Below are positions 9,319-17,443 of a stretch of DNA of 64,000 nt, piece after piece. Each line of letters starts with the position of its first letter. The stretch's first letter is position 1. The notes under the pieces were generated by a model. It had not been told where the DNA came from. It saw nothing but the letters and a program-made list of their open reading frames with translations, and did not search any database. Location of the stretch: positions 1-64,000 of the forward strand of contig QALX01000009.1 of the NCBI GenBank assembly GCA_003150485.1, given 5' to 3'. The stretch comes from Clostridiales bacterium. Lineage in GTDB: Bacteria > Bacillota > Clostridia > Oscillospirales > Oscillospiraceae. Position numbers and translations under genes: made by a program.

Positions 9319-10482
9319 TTACTTCGCCACCAGAGCGTCGGCCAGAGCTTCCATGGCCTTCAGGTTGCCCTCTTTCAGGGTGGAGCGGATGGTGACCATG
9401 GGCTCGACAATCTTGATGTTCTTGAAGGTCTCGATCCGTTCCTTCATCTTCTTGCCGGCTACAGGACCCCACGAGCCATTCTGCATAATGCCAACGGTGC
9501 GGTTCTGATAGTTCTTTAGCTGCAGGTGGTACAGGAAGTCCTCCATGGCCGGGAACACGCCGGCGTCATAGGTGACGGAGGCCACCACCAGCTTGTCATA
9601 GCGGTAGGCGTCCTCAATGGCCTCCGCCATGTCGCAGCGGGCCAGATCGAAGAGGGTGACCTTCTGTCCCCGTTCCTCCAGCATCTTGCCCAGCAGCTTT
9701 GCCGCCTTGGCGGTGTTGCCGTGGATAGAGCCGTAGGCGATGGTGACACCCTCGTCCTCGGGCTCATAGCTGGCCCAGGTCAGGTATTTGCCAATATAGT
9801 GGCCCAGATTCTCCTTCAGGATGGGGCCGTGGAGGGGGCAGATGGTGGCGATGTCCAGGGTGGCTGCCTTCTTCAGCAGAGCCATCACGTTGGCGCCGTA
9901 CTTGCCTACGATGTTGATAAAGTAGCGGCGGGCCTCACAGTCCCAGTCCTCCTCGGTGTCCAGGGCGCCGAACTTGCCAAAGCCGTCGGCGGAGAACAGG
10001 ATCTTCTCCGTTGCCTCATAGGTGACCATCACCTCCGGCCAGTGGACCATAGGCGCCATGACAAAGGCCAGAGTGTGCTTGCCCAGGCTCAGGGTATCCC
10101 CTTCGTTGACCACGACCTGACGGCTCTGGAAGTCAAATTCAAAGAACTGGCCCATCATACCAAAGAGCTTGGGGTTGGAGACAAACTGCATCTCCGGATA
10201 CTTGTTGGCCAGGACTTCGATGCTGCCTGCATGGTCCGGCTCCAGGTGCTGGATCACCAGGTAGTCGGGCTTGCGGCCTGCCAGGGCCTTCTCCACGTTG
10301 CCCAGCCACTCGTCAGTCGCCCGGGGGTCCACGGTGTCCATGATGGCAATCTTATCGTCCAGAATCACATAAGAGTTATAGGATACCCCGTTGGGCACCA
10401 CGTACTGGCTCTCAAAGAGATCGATGGTCTTGTCATCTACGCCAACATATACCACGGAATCAGAAATATAGGTATCTTTCAT
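9319..10482 (-). CDS. fprA: FprA-family A-type flavodiiron protein
   Basis: A cytosolic enzyme that reduces oxygen or nitric oxide, protecting anaerobes. The 387 residues comprise a metallo-beta-lactamase-like di-iron domain and a flavodoxin domain. Iron ligands are visible in HLEPDHAG (H79, E81, D83, H84), in MAPMVHWPEVM near 143, in the FSADGFG segment near 165, and in CPLHGP near 225. The FMN-binding loop AYGSIHGNTAKAA lies near 257. The ribosome binding site GGAGGAG precedes the ATG. It stands alone, without rubredoxin or rubrerythrin nearby. Confidence 0.95.
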   Translation of the reverse strand: MKDTYISDSVVYVGVDDKTIDLFESQYVVPNGVSYNSYVILDDKIAIMDTVDPRATDEWLGNVEKALAGRKPDYLVIQHLEPDHAGSIEVLANKYPEMQFVSNPKLFGMMGQFFEFDFQSRQVVVNEGDTLSLGKHTLAFVMAPMVHWPEVMVTYEATEKILFSADGFGKFGALDTEEDWDCEARRYFINIVGKYGANVMALLKKAATLDIATICPLHGPILKENLGHYIGKYLTWASYEPEDEGVTIAYGSIHGNTAKAAKLLGKMLEERGQKVTLFDLARCDMAEAIEDAYRYDKLVVASVTYDAGVFPAMEDFLYHLQLKNYQNRTVGIMQNGSWGPVAGKKMKERIETFKNIKIVEPMVTIRSTLKEGNLKAMEALADALVAK

Positions 10483-10637
10483 TGGTACTGCTCCTCCTTA
10501 TTGGTATTCATTATCATTAGCAATCTTCGAGGCAAGTATACCACAGAGCATCCCATTTGTCACCCTCTTGCAGGGGGTTTTTTCCGGAAATTTTGCACTA
10601 TTTTAACCCTGTCATTTTGTTCGAAAAGCCCGTTTCC

Positions 10638-11228
10638 TCACTTGCCCGCCTCTGCGCCGACCGGGTGCTGTGTGCCTGCGCTGTCAATGGTATAATCCCC
10701 CTGGACAATCAGCTCCGAAACCGAACAGAGGGTATAACCATCCTTTTGCAGTGCCTCAATAATCCCGGGCAGCGCCTCCGGCGTATGCAGGGCCGCGTTG
10801 TGGAAGAGGACAATACTGCCGCCGGTGATGTTGCTCAAAACCCGCTGGGTAATCTCCGGTGCGGAGAGCTCTTTCCAGTCCAGGCTGTCCACATTCCACT
10901 GGATTGGCTCCATGCCTATGGAGCGAACGGTGCGGATTACTGTATCATTGTAATCACCGTAGGGGCAGCGATGGAGCTTTGGCTCCTTCCCAGTGATCTT
11001 TTTAATCTTCTCGTTGCAGCCCTCCAGTTCCGTGATGATTGCTTCGCTGCTGCATTGGGTCAGGTGGGGATGGGTATCGGAATGATTCTCAATCTCATGT
11101 CCCGCATCTGCCAGAGCTTTCACCGATTCCGGGTACTTATCCACCCACTGGCCCACCAGAAAGAAGGTGGCCTTCACCTTATATTTCCCCAGTATTTCAA
11201 TCAGCTCTTCCGTATCCTCATTCCCCCA
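10638..11228 (-). pseudogene. Polysaccharide deacetylase (NodB/CE4), 5'-truncated remnant
   Basis: The remaining reading frame encodes the last ~195 residues of a CE4 deacetylase of the kind often linked to sporulation. WGNEDTEELIEIL, VKATFFLVGQWVDKYPES, the metal-binding HSDTH, the HRCPYGDYND block, SLDWK and GSIVLFHNAALHTPEALPGI are intact. Reading upstream, the match stops abruptly at the TGG codon at 11228. The segment just before it, which should carry the catalytic Asp motif (FDAAWGN in relatives as I recall them), is replaced by unrelated sequence, and an in-frame TGA occurs near 11261. No signal peptide or start is left; an internal GTG at 11177 would give 179 residues without the Asp motif. 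Confidence 0.75.
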
Positions 11229-11980
11229 GGGGAATGCTTCGTTGCGGCGGAACGACCGTCCTCACTTTCATTTTATCCGCAGTACGAAAACACTCGAATC
11301 TGCACAGCACCCCAGGAAAGAACGCCGTGCCCTGCTGCCTTCCCAGCCCTCGTAAGGGGTTCAACGGAAACGGCGATGTCATCCTTCACTCTCCCCTCTT
11401 TTTTCATTCCCATAAAATATATTTTCTCCCTTTTTTGTATTTTATTATCTTTTATATCATATTTTTATCGTGAAAAGCAAAAACACTTGTCACTTTTTCG
11501 TTCACTTGTCTCTATTTTCTATTTCCTCCCCTCAGGCCATCCTTCCACCTTGCGCAGACCTACTTTTCCATTTGTCGTGAAAAGCACGACAAAATCTCTA
11601 TTTTCAAAATTTTTGCCGTTCACTTTCTCAAGCAGTTCAATACGGCTTCATATCTGTAACGCCATTTCGCTTTACACTGTCAACTTTTTTGCCCACCTCT
11701 CCCCTCCCCCACCGACAGCGCCATTTCCCGCTATTTTCTCTCTTCCCGCCCCCATCCTTCCGCAATTCAGCCAGAATACCCAGCAAGTTTCCCGTTTTCG
11801 CCTCATCACGCTGCTCTATCATTTCCAGTTTTCCCGCAAGAAGAACATCGTTTTCTCCTCTAAATTTCCAGGCAGGTTTTGTGTCATCGTTTCCTTTCCA
11901 CTATTCCCCAGCCCACATCCGCTCATTTTCTGTCTCCGTTCTAAAAACACATCTGCATCCGCCCTGCTCTTTTTATTGCA
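11229..11980. other. Intergenic AT-rich block with small folded elements, no convincing gene
   Basis: This 750-base stretch is unlike its GC-rich neighbours. It holds a palindrome at the deacetylase break point (11219-11236) and a GC-rich island at about 11245-11395 with several inverted repeats, including a 6-bp closing stem CGCCGT/ACGGCG. A perfect 9-bp hairpin lies at 11571-11579 with 11585-11593. Short minus-strand frames are present: 11273-11413 (46 residues), 11637-11822 (61 residues) and 11819-11926 (35 residues), the last two overlapping by ATGA. None resembles a known protein. The long plus-strand frame 10557-12260 is antisense to real genes and is rejected. Confidence 0.5.
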
Positions 11981-12013
11981 TAAAAAGCGGTGTGTCCTTT
12001 GGGACACACCGCT
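11981..12013 (-). terminator. Terminator after the TSCPD gene
   Basis: A perfect 12-bp stem (11986-11997 with 12002-12013), read on the minus strand, ends in a T-run. Confidence 0.93.
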
Positions 12014-12037
12014 CATTACCGATCATTTCCGCTCGTA

Positions 12038-12286
12038 TTACAACACCTGCTTCAGGGCTTTGGCCAGTTGGTCCGGGCAGGACGTGGCCTTCATGCCGCA
12101 TTTGATCCCCTCCATCCGGGAGACGGCATCCTCAACCTTCATGCCCCGGACCAGAGCGGAGATCCCCTGGGAGTTACCGCTGCACCCTCCGGCGATTTTC
12201 ACGTCACGGATGACGCCATCCTCCACGCTAACCTCCATCAGATTGGAACACACGCCCTGAGGACGGTACTGATATGTTTTCATCAT
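12038..12286 (-). CDS. TSCPD domain protein (small, Cys-rich; function unknown)
   Basis: An 82-residue protein with the short domain named for its TSCPDQLAKAL motif (residues 68-78), which also occurs at the end of some ribonucleotide reductases. Other conserved parts are MKTYQYRPQGVCS and AGGCSGNSQGISALV. Four cysteines (near residues 13, 35, 63 and 70) could bind a metal, but this is not shown. The double ATG leaves the start ambiguous by one codon; GAAGG lies upstream. It sits 35 bases after the Fur-type gene on the same strand and may be cotranscribed with it. Confidence 0.85.
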   Translation of the reverse strand: MMKTYQYRPQGVCSNLMEVSVEDGVIRDVKIAGGCSGNSQGISALVRGMKVEDAVSRMEGIKCGMKATSCPDQLAKALKQVL

Positions 12287-12321
12287 AATAATTTACCTTC
12301 TTTCTTTTGTATACTTTACAT

Positions 12322-12717
12322 TTACGCTAAGGACAGCCTCTGCGCAAGGCAGGTTTTGCAGGTGCCGTAAAACACCAGATCGTGCCAATCCACTTCCTGC
12401 TCACTGGACTGGGCCGCCTCTTCATCCAGACTCGGATCGTATTTCAGCTCCAGATCGGATACGGCGCCGCAGACACGGCAGCAGAAATGAGGGTGCTGCC
12501 GTGTGCAGGCATCATAGCGCTCCACCGGGAAGTGCATTCGCATCAGCAGTCCGTCCTCCGCAAGGAGCTTCAAATTGCGGTACACAGTGCCCCGGCTCAG
12601 ATTCGGATTGTCCGGCAGCAGCCATTGATACACCATCTCCGCCGTAGGATGCTCCTTGGTCTCCAACAGACAGTTATAAATCAGCTCCCGCTGACGTGAG
12701 TAACGACGCTGAATCAT
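12322..12717 (-). CDS. Fur/PerR-family metalloregulator
   Basis: A 131-residue DNA-binding repressor. An N-terminal winged helix (about 1-75, with the recognition region NLSRGTVYRNLKLLAEDGLL) is followed by a dimerisation domain. Metal ligands are visible as HPHFCCRVCG near residue 75 and GTCKTCL near 120, giving the two CxxC pairs of a structural zinc site. The short length and the paired CxxC motifs favour PerR over Fur, but the sensing-site histidines cannot be assigned with certainty. GAGGTGAAAT precedes the ATG. The AT-rich region 12725-12775 is where a self-operator would be expected; no clean palindrome was found. Confidence 0.88.
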   Translation of the reverse strand: MIQRRYSRQRELIYNCLLETKEHPTAEMVYQWLLPDNPNLSRGTVYRNLKLLAEDGLLMRMHFPVERYDACTRQHPHFCCRVCGAVSDLELKYDPSLDEEAAQSSEQEVDWHDLVFYGTCKTCLAQRLSLA

Positions 12718-12920
12718 ATTTCACCTCTAAACAGTAACTATTCCTATTTAAAGTTATATCATATTCTTCCCCAAAAAGCAAGTCCTATTCGCATCCTTCA
12801 CCATCCATACTTCGGCGTGTGATTGCCAGCAAATTCCAGTATTTTCGAGGGTATTTCGCCGAAAAGTGAGTATACTGAGTGTGTCTGAACACAGACAGGA
12901 TATCGAATGGAGGAATCACG

Positions 12921-13325
12921 ATGAGAAGTACTTTAATCGCTGTTATGCTGGTTCTGTCCATGGCAGTCGCTGGCTGTACCAGCAACAAAACTGCCACCGA
13001 CAACGACACAGCCACCAACACTCCTGCCAGTGATGTAGGCGACTACAGCGCCGACACCGACGGCTCTGTCAGCACCAACGACAACAACACGGCCAAGGAC
13101 AACAACACCACCACGAAGAAAGACACCACCACTACTACCAACGACACCACGGACGCAGCCGACAGCGCCACTGACCGGGTGACCGATGATGTCAAAAGCG
13201 CCGCCGACAATGTCACCGACGCCGCGGACGACGTAGTAGAGGGTGCTGCCGACACGGTGAAGGGTGCCGCTGACGCAGTAACCGACAATACAACTACCAC
13301 CGATAACAACACTAAAAACCGCTGA
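12921..13325 (+). CDS. Small lipoprotein with low-complexity, LEA-like repeats
   Basis: A 134-residue predicted lipoprotein of unknown function. The signal peptide ends in the lipobox SMAVAGC, with the modified Cys near residue 20. A Thr/Asp/Asn-rich linker follows (about 20-80). The last third carries near-repeats of the ADxVxxAAD/ VKGAAD type that would form amphipathic helices like those of LEA or CsbD-like stress proteins. The ATG at 12921 is preferred over the upstream frame extension because AATGGAGGAA lies 7 bases ahead and it begins the signal peptide. A TATACT -10 is at 12871-12876. Confidence 0.75.
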   Translation: MRSTLIAVMLVLSMAVAGCTSNKTATDNDTATNTPASDVGDYSADTDGSVSTNDNNTAKDNNTTTKKDTTTTTNDTTDAADSATDRVTDDVKSAADNVTDAADDVVEGAADTVKGAADAVTDNTTTTDNNTKNR

Positions 13326-13340
13326 TTTCCGCACAAAAGA

Positions 13341-13372
13341 AACAGGAATGCCCAAAAGGCATTCCTGTTTTT
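13341..13372 (+). terminator. Bidirectional terminator
   Basis: AACAGGAATGCC (13341-13352) pairs with GGCATTCCTGTT (13358-13369) around a 5-base loop, followed by TTT. It separates the convergent lipoprotein gene and mazF. Confidence 0.9.
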
Positions 13373-13740
13373 CAGACCTCTTTTGCGCGGGAGCGCAGCC
13401 CGAAGCTGACTGCGATGGCGGTATCAACCTGCTCCATCATCTCCTCATCCAGGCGCCCCATCCGTTCCCGTAATCTTTTTTTGTCCAGGGTTCGGATCTG
13501 CTCCAGCAGCACTACGGAATCTTTGGTCAGTCCGCAGTGAGGGTCCAGCAGTTCAATATGGGTGGGAAGCTTCGCTTTGTTTAGCTGTGACGTGATCGCC
13601 GCTGCGATCACGGTGGGGCTGTGCCGGTTGCCCATATCGTTCTGTATGATCAGGACCGGCCGGACTCCGCCCTGCTCGCTGCCCACGACTGGGCTCAGGT
13701 CGGCATAAAAAATATCTCCTCGTCTGACACTGGTATCCAC
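13372..13740 (-). CDS. mazF: MazF/PemK-family endoribonuclease toxin (NdoA-like), no antitoxin seen
   Basis: The family cuts single-stranded mRNA at short motifs. The 122-residue product begins VRRGDIFYADLSPVVGSEQGG, with the conserved RP (VRPVLIIQND) and the SPTVIAAAITSQ segment of Firmicute NdoA. The GTG at 13740 is the likely start (GCGGAG 10 bases upstream); the frame is open 19 codons further. In Bacillus the antitoxin gene sits between alr and the toxin. Here alr is present upstream, but the 241 bases between them (13741-13981) hold a terminator and no open frame that could encode an antitoxin. Confidence 0.9.
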   Translation of the reverse strand: MDTSVRRGDIFYADLSPVVGSEQGGVRPVLIIQNDMGNRHSPTVIAAAITSQLNKAKLPTHIELLDPHCGLTKDSVVLLEQIRTLDKKRLRERMGRLDEEMMEQVDTAIAVSFGLRSRAKEV

Positions 13741-13930
13741 AATTTCACACTCCGCGGTTCTATAGTACCCCCGCCGGCGCATACCGGTGCAGGTCAAGTT
13801 TATTTTCCCACCGGTCAGAGAAATTTATACCATCGCTTTCGGATTCTCTGCCGCCATGCCCCGCACTATCCTATGTGACAGCATTCGACCTGGTGTCACC
13901 GCTCCCCTCCCCCACCGGGCCCTTCCGCCG

Positions 13931-13961
13931 AAAAAAAGCGGCCCGGCAGAACCGGACCGCT
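13931..13961 (-). terminator. Terminator after alr
   Basis: On the minus strand, AGCGGTCCGG and CCGGGCCGCT pair around a 5-base loop, followed by seven T. It separates alr from mazF. Confidence 0.92.
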
Positions 13962-13981
13962 TCATATGGACATAGACAAGC

Positions 13982-15103
13982 TTATTTTACGTAAATCCGA
14001 GGTACCCGAGGCGCCACCGCGCACAACATCTCATAGGTGATGGTGCCTACAGTGTCCGCCTTCTCCTGGAGCAGCCCCTCCGCCCCGAAGATCGTCACCA
14101 CGTCGCCAATTTTTACGCCGGGCAGGTCGGTGACGTCGATCATGCACATATCCATACAGACGCGGCCAATCTGACGGACCCGCTGTCCTTGCAGCACAAA
14201 TTCCTGGCTGTTGGAGAGCAGCCGGTTCAGTCCATCTGCGTAGCCGATGGGCACGGCGGCCACCACGCTGTCCCGCTCTAGAGTATAAGTACGGCCATAG
14301 GAGATGCAGGTACCGGCAGGCAGCTTTTTCACTGACGCAATCCGGCTCTTGACCTCCATCACCGGCTGCAGATCGATCATCCCGTCACAGGCGTGGTCGG
14401 GCACATAGCCATAGAGGGGAATTCCCGGGCGAATCATATCATAGTGGGCCTGCGGATAATTCAAGGTGGCGGCTCCAGCGCAGCAGTGGCGCAGCCGGAA
14501 GGTGCAGCCCCGATCCTCCAACGCCTTGAGAATGGCCTGGTAGCGCTCAATCTGCATCAGAGAGTACTCTGGACAGGTGTCCGCATCGGCAAAGTGCTGG
14601 AACAGCCCTTCCACCTCCAGGCCGGGCAGCCGGTACATGGCCTCCAGCTCCTCTGCCGCCGCGGTCATGGTCTCCCTGGTACAGAGAACGCCCAGACGAC
14701 TCATGCCGGTATCGGCCTTCAGGTGGCAGCGCAGCTGTTTCCCCATGGCCACAGCCGCCTCAGAAAAGCCTTTGGCCAGTTCCAAATCATAGACTGTCTG
14801 GGTAATCTGGTGGTCGATGAGCTCCTTGGTGTACTCCACCGGCGTATACCCCAGGATGATAACGGGAGTGCTTACGCCAGCCTCCCGGAGCTCCAGCGCC
14901 TCATCCAGGCAGGCCACTGCCAGGTAATCTGCCCCCAGTTTCTCCAGCTCCTTGGCCACCGGCACTGCCCCGTGGCCGTAGGCGTTGGCCTTCACCAGTC
15001 CGACAAATTTACACTCCGGCGCGCGCTTGCGCAGTTCGTGGTAGTTGTGGGCCAGCCGGTCCAGGTGGATTTCCGCCCAGGTTCTTTTTGTCTCTCTTGT
15101 CAT
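13982..15103 (-). CDS. alr: Alanine racemase
   Basis: A PLP enzyme that makes D-alanine for peptidoglycan. The 373 residues have family length. The PLP lysine lies in VGLVKANAYGHGA (K38). The C-terminal beta domain carries the catalytic Tyr region (CISYGRTYTLERDS near 265) and the conserved GYADGLNR and GRVCMDMCMIDVT blocks. An AAAGGAAG ribosome binding site precedes the ATG. It lies downstream of nnr and a lipoprotein gene on the same strand with a short gap, an order also seen in other Firmicutes. Confidence 0.97.
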   Translation of the reverse strand: MTRETKRTWAEIHLDRLAHNYHELRKRAPECKFVGLVKANAYGHGAVPVAKELEKLGADYLAVACLDEALELREAGVSTPVIILGYTPVEYTKELIDHQITQTVYDLELAKGFSEAAVAMGKQLRCHLKADTGMSRLGVLCTRETMTAAAEELEAMYRLPGLEVEGLFQHFADADTCPEYSLMQIERYQAILKALEDRGCTFRLRHCCAGAATLNYPQAHYDMIRPGIPLYGYVPDHACDGMIDLQPVMEVKSRIASVKKLPAGTCISYGRTYTLERDSVVAAVPIGYADGLNRLLSNSQEFVLQGQRVRQIGRVCMDMCMIDVTDLPGVKIGDVVTIFGAEGLLQEKADTVGTITYEMLCAVAPRVPRIYVK

Positions 15104-15144
15104 CTTTTTCGCTTCCTTTTATATCATCTTTTGCAATTTATGTG

Positions 15145-15756
15145 CTATTTTGTCTCTGTTTCCTCTGTGGTCTGGAAGGAGAATTCCGTAAAGCTGAGGG
15201 TAATTACCACCTGCCCGTCCTGAGCGATCTCCGCCCGGGACAGTGCGTAGCTCTCTGGTTGGAACCAGCAGAAAATCTGACATCCATCCTGGTTTCCCGG
15301 GTCTAGTGTGGCGTAGAGCACCTCCTGTTCGTCCAGGGTATCGGAGCAGCAGTCCACCGCCGCGCCGCTTTTGCAGGCCTTCAGCACAGCGGGCATGGCG
15401 TCCGCCGGAGAGAGACCACTCCCTGACAGGGCGCCGGTATCCAGCTCCGCGCCATCGTACTCCAACTCGGTCTCGCCGTCCGTCCAGGTGAGCACGGTAC
15501 CAGCAATGTTTTCCGGCTCCGTCACCGTCATGGCGCCGGCGTCCAGGTTGCCCTCAATGGCCACATTGTAGCCGTACACGCGCTCCCCATAGTCGGCGGT
15601 GACCTCCGCCTGGGCGGAGAACTGCTTCAGCCGGCCATAGGCCGCCTGCACCGCCTGCAATCGGTCCCCAGCGCTTTCACCGCCGGAGCAGCCGGTGAGC
15701 AGCAGTGCTCCGGCCATCGTCAGCGTCAGCAATCCCTGTCCTGGTCTTACCTCCAT
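15145..15756 (-). CDS. Predicted lipoprotein (LolA-like fold possible)
   Basis: A 203-residue surface protein of unknown role. The N-terminus is a lipoprotein signal with lipobox ALLLTGC (Cys near residue 24). The mature part alternates strands: AYGRLKQFSAQAEVTADYGERVYGYNV, then LTWTDGETELEYDGAELDTG, and LDEQEVLYATLDPG. This pattern suggests a LolA/YiiX-type outer-layer lipoprotein, as found beside nnr/alr in Bacillus (YdcC), but I cannot confirm the fold. The ATG at 15756 has TGAGGGGG upstream. It starts 18 bases after the nnr stop, so the two are surely cotranscribed. Confidence 0.78.
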   Translation of the reverse strand: MEVRPGQGLLTLTMAGALLLTGCSGGESAGDRLQAVQAAYGRLKQFSAQAEVTADYGERVYGYNVAIEGNLDAGAMTVTEPENIAGTVLTWTDGETELEYDGAELDTGALSGSGLSPADAMPAVLKACKSGAAVDCCSDTLDEQEVLYATLDPGNQDGCQIFCWFQPESYALSRAEIAQDGQVVITLSFTEFSFQTTEETETK

Positions 15757-15774
15757 GGAATTCCCCCTCAACGT

Positions 15775-17307
15775 CTATTCCAGCCCTTTCAGCACAGCGG
15801 GGATTCCCTCTGTCAGCACATCTGTGCTGCACATTCCGCGGCGTCCATACCGCTGGGCCATCTGATCCCCGGCCCGGCCGTGAATCCAGACGGCCGCCGC
15901 CGCCGCTTCCAACGGCGTCATCCCCTGGCCCAGCAGGGAGACAATCAGGCCGCCCAGCACATCGCCGCTGCCGCCCTTCGCCATGCCGTCATTGCCGGTG
16001 GTGTTCAGATACGCCCGTCCGTCCGGGCCTGCCACAATGGTGCGGTGTCCCTTCATCACCAGGACACAGTGGTGGGCTTTGGCAAAGGCCAGCGCAGTGC
16101 TCAGGCGATCCTCTCCCGACCAGCTGCCGGTCAGGTTCCGGAACTCCCCGTCGTGGGGCGTCAGAATGGTGGGGCTGTCACGGCTGTCCAACACATCTAT
16201 ATGATTTCCGATGGCGTTTATGCCGTCTGCATCCAGGACAATGGGACAGCGGGCCTCCCGCAGAATGGTCCGGACCGCCTGCTGGACGCCGGGGGCTTTT
16301 CCAAGGCCGGGGCCAATCAAAGCCGCCTGCATCTCCTCCAGACGTTCCAGCACCTGATCCGCTGCCTCCGCAGCCAACGCCCCCTGCCGCTCCGGCAGTG
16401 CCACCGGCATCTCCTCCATACACTTGATGGCGGTGACAGTGTAGATGGCCTCAGGGACCCCTACAAATACCAGGCCGGCGCCGCTGCGCACGGCGGTGTG
16501 GGAGGCCATAATGGGGGCGCCGATGTAGTCCCGGCACCCGCCCAGAATGAACACCTTGCCAAACACGCCCTTGTGCCCGTCCCTGGGGCGGACCGGCAGC
16601 AAATCCCTCACGCAAGCCTCCTCCAGCATGGTCACCGGGTACTCCAGGGAGTCCACCAAAGCCGGGTCCAGCCCAATCCCCCTGACAAGCAGTTTTCCTG
16701 TACAGAGGCCGCCGGCCCCGATGATATGGCCCGGCTTGGCCAGGGTAAAGGTAACTGTAACGTCCGCGCACACCGCGCTGCCCAGCTTGCGGCCGGTATT
16801 CGCCTCGATTCCAGAGGGAATATCCGCTGCAATAACAGTGCCTGTGGCCTGATTGAGCCATTCCACCGCCTGGGCTGCCGGACCCTCCAGGGGCCTGTGC
16901 AGTCCGATGCCAAAGATGGCGTCAATGAGGAGATCTGCCCCCTCTGTAAAGCGTTTCTGCTGTTCACTGTTGGGATCGAAGGCCTCCAGCTGGACGCCGC
17001 AGGTATTCAGCCGCACCTCGTTTTCCCGGGTGTCCGGCGTCATTTTGGTCCGGTCTCCCACCAGGAATGCCCGCACCTCCACACCGGCCTCCTTCAGCAT
17101 CCGGGCGCAGGCCACGCCGTCGCCGCCGTTGTTTCCGGGCCCGCAGAACGCCACCGCCGTGGCCCCCTCCGGCCGGTCCAGGCATTCCAGGGCCGCCTCA
17201 GTCATTCCGCTGGCCGCCCGCTCCATCAGGCGCAGGCCGGTGTTGAGGTCTCCGTTGATGGTGGTCTGATCCAGCCAGCGCAGCTGTTCCGCTGTGCCTG
17301 TACGCAT
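15775..17307 (-). CDS. nnr: Bifunctional NAD(P)H-hydrate epimerase / ADP-dependent dehydratase
   Basis: Repairs damaged NAD(P)H hydrates. The 510-residue fusion has an N-terminal epimerase domain (about 1-215; FCGPGNNGGDGVACARML near 53 and IDAIFGIGL near 112) and a C-terminal ribokinase-like dehydratase domain (about 225-505). The latter shows DGHKGVFGKVFILGG, LDADGIN, LTPHDGEF, MKGHRTIV and the GNDGMAKGGSGDVLGG nucleotide-binding block. The ribosome binding site is AAAGGGGGA. It is the first gene of the nnr-lipoprotein-alr unit. Confidence 0.96.
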   Translation of the reverse strand: MRTGTAEQLRWLDQTTINGDLNTGLRLMERAASGMTEAALECLDRPEGATAVAFCGPGNNGGDGVACARMLKEAGVEVRAFLVGDRTKMTPDTRENEVRLNTCGVQLEAFDPNSEQQKRFTEGADLLIDAIFGIGLHRPLEGPAAQAVEWLNQATGTVIAADIPSGIEANTGRKLGSAVCADVTVTFTLAKPGHIIGAGGLCTGKLLVRGIGLDPALVDSLEYPVTMLEEACVRDLLPVRPRDGHKGVFGKVFILGGCRDYIGAPIMASHTAVRSGAGLVFVGVPEAIYTVTAIKCMEEMPVALPERQGALAAEAADQVLERLEEMQAALIGPGLGKAPGVQQAVRTILREARCPIVLDADGINAIGNHIDVLDSRDSPTILTPHDGEFRNLTGSWSGEDRLSTALAFAKAHHCVLVMKGHRTIVAGPDGRAYLNTTGNDGMAKGGSGDVLGGLIVSLLGQGMTPLEAAAAAVWIHGRAGDQMAQRYGRRGMCSTDVLTEGIPAVLKGLE

Positions 17308-17372
17308 GGTAGTTCCCCCTTTCGCCGCGCCAATTCCAGAGATTATGACGCGCTACTGTGTGCTATTGCTCT

Positions 17373-17401
17373 ATTTTACCAGCTTCCCGTGGAAATTTCA
17401 A
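17373..17401 (-). promoter_or_regulatory. Promoter of nnr
   Basis: Minus-strand TTGAAA (17401-17396) and TAAAAT (17378-17373) are 17 bases apart, 66 bases ahead of the nnr start. Confidence 0.7.
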
Positions 17402-17408
17402 TTTTCCC

Positions 17409-17437
17409 TTGCGCTTTTTAGGCATTTATGATATAAG
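17409..17437 (+). promoter_or_regulatory. Promoter of the pheST T-box leader
   Basis: TTGCGC at 17409-17414 and TATAAG at 17432-17437 are 17 bases apart. They are back-to-back with the nnr promoter. Confidence 0.6.
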
Positions 17438-17443
17438 TTACTT

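Noticed and set aside
11281..11404. A tRNA-like GGTTCAA in the plus strand near 11357
   Set aside because: The acceptor and anticodon arms cannot be formed around it.
11395..11410. The T-run near 11400 as a terminator
   Set aside because: No stem directly precedes it on the plus strand.
10557..12260. A 567-codon plus-strand open frame
   Set aside because: It has no ribosome binding site at its start, runs antisense through the deacetylase remnant and the TSCPD gene, and its translation is low-complexity Ser/Phe/Pro.
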